Below, piece after piece: positions 58,959-64,000 of a stretch of 64,000 nt of DNA; within the stretch, counting starts at the first letter, position 1; each line of letters starts with the position of its first letter. Origin of the DNA: Streptomyces avermitilis MA-4680 = NBRC 14893 (GTDB taxonomy: Bacteria > Actinomycetota > Actinomycetes > Streptomycetales > Streptomycetaceae); the NCBI RefSeq assembly GCF_000009765.2, contig NC_003155.5:5208001-5272000 (forward strand). The letters run 5' to 3'. The notes under the pieces were generated by a model, which worked only from the letters and a program-made list of their open reading frames with translations, ran no database searches and had not been told where the DNA came from. Both the position numbers and the translations under genes were made by a program.

Positions 58959-60401
58959 TCAGTTCTGCTCGGCCCACCACTCCTTGAGCGCGGCCACCGC
59001 CGCGTCGTACTCCATCGGCCCGTTCTCCAGACGAAGTTCCAGCAGGAACTTGTACGCCTGACCGATGACCGGGCCGGGCCCGACGCCCAGAACCTCCATG
59101 ATCTGGTTGCCGTCGAGGTCGGGACGGATCGCGTCCAGTTCCTCTTGTTCCTGGAGCTGGGCGATGCGCTCCTCCAGACCGTCGTACGCGCGGGACAGCG
59201 CGGCGGCCCTGCGCTTGTTGCGGGTCGTGCAGTCGGAGCGGGTCAGTTTGTGAAGACGGTCGAGGAGCGGGCCCGCGTCACGGACATAACGGCGCACGGC
59301 GGAGTCCGTCCACTCGCCCGTGCCGTAGCCGTGGAAGCGGAGGTGGAGTTCGACCAGCCGCGAGACGTCCTTCACCAGGTCGTTGGAGTACTTGAGCGCC
59401 GTCATCCGCTTCTTCGTCATCTTGGCGCCCACCACCTCGTGGTGATGGAAGGAGACCCGGCCGTCCTTCTCGAAGCGGCGCGTCCTCGGCTTGCCGATGT
59501 CGTGCAAGAGCGCGGCGAGCCTCAGCGTCAGGTCGGGGCCGTTCTCTTCCAGCGCGATCGCCTGCTCCAACACGATCAACGAGTGGTCGTAGACGTCCTT
59601 GTGCCGGTGATGCTCGTCACGTTCCAGCCGCAGCGCGGGCAGCTCCGGCAGGACGTGATCGGCGAGACCGGTGTCGACCAGCAGTGTCAGCCCCTTACGC
59701 GGGTGCGCGGACAGGACCAGCTTGTTCAGCTCGTCCCGTACCCGCTCCGCGGAGACGATGTCGATACGGCCGGCCATCTCCGTCATCGCCGTGACGACAT
59801 CGGGGGCCACCTCGAAGTCGAGCTGCGCGGCGAAGCGCGCCGCCCGCATCATCCGCAGCGGGTCGTCCGAGAACGACTCCTCCGGGGTGCCCGGGGTGCG
59901 CAGAATGCGCGCGGCCAGGTCGTCGAGCCCACCGTGCGGGTCGATGAACTCCTTCTCGGGCAGTGCCACCGCCATCGCGTTGACCGTGAAGTCACGCCGG
60001 ACGAGATCCTCCTCGATGGAGTCGCCGTACGACACCTCGGGCTTGCGTGAGGTGCGGTCGTACGCCTCCGACCGGTAGGTGGTCACCTCGATCTGGTAGC
60101 CCTCTTTCTGGGCCCCGACCGTGCCGAACGCGATCCCGACCTCCCACATGGCGTCCGCCCATGGACGGACGATCTTGAGTACGTCCTCGGGGCGGGCGTC
60201 GGTCGTGAAGTCCAGATCGTTGCCGAGCCGGCCGAGAAGGGCATCCCGCACCGAGCCGCCGACCAGGGCAAGCGAGAACCCGGCCTCCTGGAAGCGGCGG
60301 GCGAGCTCGTCGGCGACAGGGGACACCCGCAGCAGTTCACTCACCGCGCGGCGCTGCACCTGACTCAGGGCACTGGGGTTGTCTTCGTTGGCGTTCGGCA
60401 C
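58959..60401 (-). CDS. cca: CCA tRNA nucleotidyltransferase (PcnA-like)
   Basis: A 480-residue enzyme adding CCA to tRNA 3' ends. The nucleotidyltransferase head has LVGGSVRDALLGRLGNDLDFTTDA (metal-binding Asp pair). The RRDFTVNAMAVAL and RMMRAARFAAQL motifs follow, and an HD domain is at LAALLHDIGKPRTRRF. GTG at 60401 gives MPNANEDNP, the usual start of streptomycete homologues. Longer reading into 60518 is unsupported. The start seems leaderless (TACCCT about 8 bases upstream). It is divergent from the DUF6049 gene. Confidence 0.94.
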   Translation of the reverse strand: MPNANEDNPSALSQVQRRAVSELLRVSPVADELARRFQEAGFSLALVGGSVRDALLGRLGNDLDFTTDARPEDVLKIVRPWADAMWEVGIAFGTVGAQKEGYQIEVTTYRSEAYDRTSRKPEVSYGDSIEEDLVRRDFTVNAMAVALPEKEFIDPHGGLDDLAARILRTPGTPEESFSDDPLRMMRAARFAAQLDFEVAPDVVTAMTEMAGRIDIVSAERVRDELNKLVLSAHPRKGLTLLVDTGLADHVLPELPALRLERDEHHRHKDVYDHSLIVLEQAIALEENGPDLTLRLAALLHDIGKPRTRRFEKDGRVSFHHHEVVGAKMTKKRMTALKYSNDLVKDVSRLVELHLRFHGYGTGEWTDSAVRRYVRDAGPLLDRLHKLTRSDCTTRNKRRAAALSRAYDGLEERIAQLQEQEELDAIRPDLDGNQIMEVLGVGPGPVIGQAYKFLLELRLENGPMEYDAAVAALKEWWAEQN

Positions 60402-60647
60402 AACAGAAAAGGGTACGTGGCCGAGGCCACCGCGGGCGCCTCCATAAATCGCGCACGGACCCCGTCCCCGTGTACGAGCGCCGAACGGGCATCGACTACG
60501 AGCACATTCCGAGCACATAGCGGGACAGCCGGACCTTGCGCCCGATCTTGCGGAGCAGACCGCGGCACTTCCCCTCCGCGCACATCGTTACCATGCGTGG
60601 ACGCACATTCCGACGACCACTGACGACGACGAGGGACGGGCGAGCGC

Positions 60648-63065
60648 GTGGCCGAGGCGGCAGACTTCCAAGGGATGAGTCCCTCACCTGCCCGCCGGTG
60701 GCTGAAGCGCACCGGCGCACTGCTCGCCGGAGCGCCTCTGCTGGCCGGCCTCCTCCAGCTGCCCGTGGCACCGTCCGCGTACGCCGCGGAGAAGGCCTCC
60801 CCGGCCGACGCTTCCGGATCCCGCACGGTCGACGTCTCCCTCGACTCGCTCAGCCCCAGCGTCCCCACCGACGGCGACACCGTCACCGTCTCGGGCACGG
60901 TCACGAACCACGGCAAGCAGACGATCACGGGCGCCCATGTGGGACTGCGGGTGAACGCGCCCCTGAGCGACCGCACGGCGATCACCGACGCCGCCGAGCG
61001 CAGGGGATACCAGCCGGGCGTGGACGGCGCCGAGATCGGCGGCAAGTACGTCGAGAAGTTCCCCCAGCTCGCCGCGGGCGTCTCACAGCACTTCGACATC
61101 TCCGTGCCCGTCAAGGAGCTGGACCTCGGTTCCGACGGGGTCTACCAGCTGGGCGTCTCGCTGTCCGGCCAGACCGCGGCTCAGCCGTGGGACCAGGTGC
61201 TCGGCATCCAGCGGACGTTCCTGCCCTGGCAGCCGGACGGCGCCGACCCGAAGACGAAGACCACCTACCTCTGGCCGCTGATCTCCACCGTCCACCAGAC
61301 CGCGGAGACCGGCTCGAACGAACAGCAGACGCCCGTCTTCCGGAACGACGACCTGGCCAAGGAGATCTCCCCGGGCGGCCGCCTGGACCAGCTCCTGTCA
61401 CTCGGCAAGGAACTCGACGTCACCTGGGTGATCGACCCCGACCTGCTCGCCTCAGTGGACGCGATGGCGGGCAGCTACAGCATCCAGAACGGGAACGGCA
61501 GCAAGACGGCGGGCAAGAACCAGGCGGTCGCCAAGCAGTGGCTCGCCGAACTGGAGAAGACGGTCGAGGACAAGGAGATCGTCGCCCTTCCCTTCGCCGA
61601 CCCCGATCTCGCCTCGCTCGCGCACAACGGCAAGAACGTCACCGGCTCCCTGAGCCACCTGAAGGACGCCACGGACGTGGCGGCGAGCACCGTGGAGACC
61701 GTCCTCCATGTGAAGCCCAGCACGGACTTCGCCTGGCCCGCGGACGGTGCCGTCGACCCGTCGATCGTCAAGGTCGCCACCTCCGCGGGCGCCGACAAGG
61801 TGATCGCCCGCAGCGACAGCCTCAAGGAGACCGGCGGACTGTCCTACACGCCCTCCGCCGCCCGCCCCGTCGGCGGCGGCACCACGGCGGTCGTCGCGGA
61901 CGCCCCCCTGTCCACGGCGTTCCAGGGCGACATGACCAAGGCCGACACCTCCACGCTCGCCGTGCAGCGATTCCTGGCCCAGAGCCTGATGATCAGCCTT
62001 CAGGATCCGGACAAGCAGCGCAGCATCGTCGTCGCCCCGCAGCGCATGCCGTCCGCGAGTCAGGCCCAGACGATGGCGCAGGCGCTGACGGCCCTCCAGG
62101 AAGGCAACTGGGCCCAGCCACAGGATCTGTCCGCGGCCGCGAAGGCCAAGCCGGACCCCGGCGCCACCACGCGGATCCCGTCCGCGTCCGCGTACCCCTC
62201 CTCGCTGCGCAAGCAGGAGCTGCCGCAGTCTGCGTTCGAAAAGATCGAGGCCATCCAGAGCAAGCTCGACAACTTCAAGGTGATCCTCACCGCCCCGCCC
62301 CGGGTCGTGACCCCCTTCGGGCGGGCCATAGACCGCGGCATCTCCGCCTCCTGGCGCGGCCGCGCCAGCGAGGCGGAGACCTTCCGCGAGGAGGTGGAGT
62401 CGTACCTCGACGTGCTCACCGAGCAGGTGAAGCTGATCGAGAAGTCCGACGCCAACCTGTCGGGCCGCAGTGCCACCATCCCCGTCACCGTGCAGAACAA
62501 TCTGCTGCAAGGTGTCGAACACCTCGTGCTGCGTCTCAAGTCATCGAATCCGACTCGCCTCAAGATCGGCGACGGACCCTACGACGAGAAGCCCATCGCG
62601 GTCGCGGGCGGACACAGCCAGTCGGTGAAATTCACCACCTCCGCCAACGCCAACGGCCCCGTGACGGTCGTCGCCCAGCTCTTCACGGAGGACGGCCAGC
62701 CCTACGGCCCCGAGGTCGCCTTCGATGTGAAGGTCACCGAGGTCACGCCCACGGTGATGCTGGTCATCGCTGGTGGCGTCCTGCTCCTCGTGCTCGCCGG
62801 GTTCCGCATGTACACCCAGCGCAAGCGCGCCGCCGCCCGACGGACGGCGGAGGAACAGGAGGCCGGTCCGGGGGACGAGGGGCTGAACGAGGAACCCGAA
62901 GGCACCGTAGACACTGAGGACACCGAAGGCTCCACGGACGGTCCCCGGGACGAGTCCGGCACGGAGCCCGAGGCAGACGACCCGGAGCACCCGAGTGACC
63001 CGACACCGGACACCGCACCGGAAAGCGCCGACCCGTCCGGCACGGGTGAGAGAGTGGACCGTTGA
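60648..63065 (+). CDS. Secreted/membrane protein, DUF6049 family
   Basis: An 805-residue protein. A signal peptide is clear (RRWLKRTGALLAGAPLLAGLLQLPVAPSAYAAEK), followed by a large extracytoplasmic region of about 660 residues with beta-rich segments, a membrane helix near 710-730 (VMLVIAGGVLLLVLAGFRMYTQRKR), and an acidic, disordered cytoplasmic tail. GTG at 60648 follows GAGGGACGGG; ATG 60675 is an alternative. The gene precedes murJ by about 46 bp, a linkage also seen in mycobacteria (Rv3909-Rv3910). The function is not established, but a role in wall assembly with MurJ is a reasonable inference. Confidence 0.9.
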   Translation: MAEAADFQGMSPSPARRWLKRTGALLAGAPLLAGLLQLPVAPSAYAAEKASPADASGSRTVDVSLDSLSPSVPTDGDTVTVSGTVTNHGKQTITGAHVGLRVNAPLSDRTAITDAAERRGYQPGVDGAEIGGKYVEKFPQLAAGVSQHFDISVPVKELDLGSDGVYQLGVSLSGQTAAQPWDQVLGIQRTFLPWQPDGADPKTKTTYLWPLISTVHQTAETGSNEQQTPVFRNDDLAKEISPGGRLDQLLSLGKELDVTWVIDPDLLASVDAMAGSYSIQNGNGSKTAGKNQAVAKQWLAELEKTVEDKEIVALPFADPDLASLAHNGKNVTGSLSHLKDATDVAASTVETVLHVKPSTDFAWPADGAVDPSIVKVATSAGADKVIARSDSLKETGGLSYTPSAARPVGGGTTAVVADAPLSTAFQGDMTKADTSTLAVQRFLAQSLMISLQDPDKQRSIVVAPQRMPSASQAQTMAQALTALQEGNWAQPQDLSAAAKAKPDPGATTRIPSASAYPSSLRKQELPQSAFEKIEAIQSKLDNFKVILTAPPRVVTPFGRAIDRGISASWRGRASEAETFREEVESYLDVLTEQVKLIEKSDANLSGRSATIPVTVQNNLLQGVEHLVLRLKSSNPTRLKIGDGPYDEKPIAVAGGHSQSVKFTTSANANGPVTVVAQLFTEDGQPYGPEVAFDVKVTEVTPTVMLVIAGGVLLLVLAGFRMYTQRKRAAARRTAEEQEAGPGDEGLNEEPEGTVDTEDTEGSTDGPRDESGTEPEADDPEHPSDPTPDTAPESADPSGTGERVDR

Positions 63066-63111
63066 GCGATGTCGTGGCCGGTGGGCCCGGGGACGATGAG
63101 GTGGGGTAACC

Positions 63112-64000
63112 ATGAACGCGCCGTACGACGGTGACCGCGGCCAGGGCGCCGCGGGCAGCTCGGGGCACCCCGAGGGCCCGACGCCCGAGCCCGGCCAGGT
63201 GTCGCCGCAGCCCCCCGCGGACATGTACCTCCAGGACGCCTACGACCAGGACCCCTACCGGGCGCAGGACCTCTCCGCCCAGGACCCGGTCGCCGAGGCG
63301 CTCTACGACCGTGCCGCGCACCCCCCGCCGCCTCCGGGCGCGTACCAGCCGCAGCAGCCGCTCTACACGCAGCCGCCCACGTCGCAGTACGCCCCCGATC
63401 CGCGGGTGTGGGCCCAGACGCCGGCGCCCGAACCCGAAGGGCCGACGCAGTACCTGCCGTACGGCGACGACCCTCGTACGACCCAGTTCGTGGGTGTCGA
63501 CGACCTGGTCACACAGGCCGGTGAGGAGCGCCACGAGCCGGACGCCTTCGCCCATCTCTTCCGCGACCAGCAGCAGGGCGGCGGACACCCGCGCACCGAG
63601 TCCCCGGCGGTCCCCGGTCCGTCTCCGGAGCCGTCCGCCGCGGGTCAGGGACCGGTGGCACAGGCCCAGGCGCCGGCGTCCGAGCAGACGATGCAGCTCA
63701 CCCCCACAGCCGCTCCCACAGCCGCTCCGGCCGCCGCCCCGAAGAAGGGCGGGCGTGCCTCAGGTCTGCTGAAGTCGAGCGCGGTCATGGCGGCGGGCAC
63801 GCTGGTGTCCCGGCTCACCGGCTTCGTCCGGTCCGCACTCATCGTCTCCGCGCTGGGCGTCGGCCTGCTCGGAGACACCTTCCAGGTCGCGTACCAGCTG
63901 CCGACCATGATCTACATCCTGACCGTGGGTGGCGGCCTCAACTCCGTCTTCGTGCCGCAGCTCGTGCGCGCCATGAAGGAGGACGACGATGGCGGCGAGG
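63112..64000 (+). CDS. murJ: Lipid II flippase MurJ (MviN), N-terminal part
   Basis: The first 296 residues of a gene that leaves the window. An unusually long cytoplasmic N-terminus of about 210 residues, rich in Pro, Gln, Ala and Asp, is followed by the membrane core beginning RASGLLKSSAVMAAGTLVSRLTGFVRSALIVSALG and continuing YQLPTMIYILTVGGGLNSVFVPQLV, the standard MurJ start. MurJ flips lipid II across the membrane for wall synthesis. ATG at 63112 follows GTGGGG. Sits downstream of the DUF6049 gene, likely the same operon. Confidence 0.93.
   Translation, partial: MNAPYDGDRGQGAAGSSGHPEGPTPEPGQVSPQPPADMYLQDAYDQDPYRAQDLSAQDPVAEALYDRAAHPPPPPGAYQPQQPLYTQPPTSQYAPDPRVWAQTPAPEPEGPTQYLPYGDDPRTTQFVGVDDLVTQAGEERHEPDAFAHLFRDQQQGGGHPRTESPAVPGPSPEPSAAGQGPVAQAQAPASEQTMQLTPTAAPTAAPAAAPKKGGRASGLLKSSAVMAAGTLVSRLTGFVRSALIVSALGVGLLGDTFQVAYQLPTMIYILTVGGGLNSVFVPQLVRAMKEDDDGGE

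Overview
This window is the chromosome of a Streptomyces. Third-codon GC is very high, GTG starts and GTGA/ATGA overlaps are common, and it carries Streptomyces development genes (ssgA, ssgR), a femX-type wall branching gene, ptpA, and many copies of the Streptomyces parS centromere GTTTCACGTGAAAC. Gene content and order (murJ, a DUF6049 gene, cca, ino1, a class A PBP, rpsF-ssb-rpsR-rplI, dnaB, ptpA, ssgA/ssgR, thiC, hisC, cydAB-cydCD) match, from memory, the left flank of oriC in the S. coelicolor core. The right end of the window therefore points towards parAB and oriC. The replication and ribosomal genes lie on the minus strand, co-directional with forks leaving that origin. I see no insertion sequence, prophage, CRISPR array, tRNA or rRNA.

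Layout. 1-3.2 kb: a leftward operon of two ABC ATPase/permease pairs. 3.4-8.0 kb: a rightward, translationally coupled group (M24 peptidase, alpha/beta-hydrolase-SDR fusion, metal-dependent hydrolase), then a MerR regulator and a DnaA-box cluster. 8.3-10.3 kb: an F420-type LLM oxidoreductase and a HAD phosphatase. 10.4-18.4 kb: a DevS-like heme-GAF sensor kinase, cydCD, cydB and cydA, with a Rex-type operator upstream. 18.7-23.7 kb: hisC, a LacI-family regulator with a TTA (bldA) codon, a metallophosphoesterase and a membrane protein. 23.9-25.8 kb: thiC with a TPP riboswitch that has a parS-like site in its variable arm. 25.9-29.9 kb: YibE/F protein, ssgA, ssgR and small proteins. 30-35.4 kb: holin-like protein, ptpA, a Cys/Met-metabolism PLP lyase, LysR, NUDIX and a flavohemoglobin with a long proline-rich head. 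35.8-41.9 kb: HAD, GNAT, HbpS-like, MFS/MarR, GNAT and a serine beta-lactamase-like gene. 42-47.2 kb: dnaB, a second DnaA-box cluster, a MATE pump and rplI-rpsR-ssb-rpsF. 47.5-54.7 kb: small membrane protein, femX, alanine-racemase-like gene, GT87-type glycosyltransferase and a bifunctional PBP. 55-64 kb: PadR and its palindrome, ino1, MFS, LppU-like protein, cca, DUF6049 and murJ (runs off the end).

The overriding non-coding signal is chromosome architecture. Twelve parS or parS-like sites (ten perfect, two with one mismatch) lie between 15.7 and 58.9 kb, often in pairs. Several are built into other signals: the start region of cydCD, a riboswitch arm, and palindromes between convergent genes that could also act as terminators. 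Two clusters of DnaA boxes lie outside oriC, one of them upstream of dnaB. Together these suggest that segregation and initiation-control sites have been superimposed on ordinary gene-expression signals across this origin flank.
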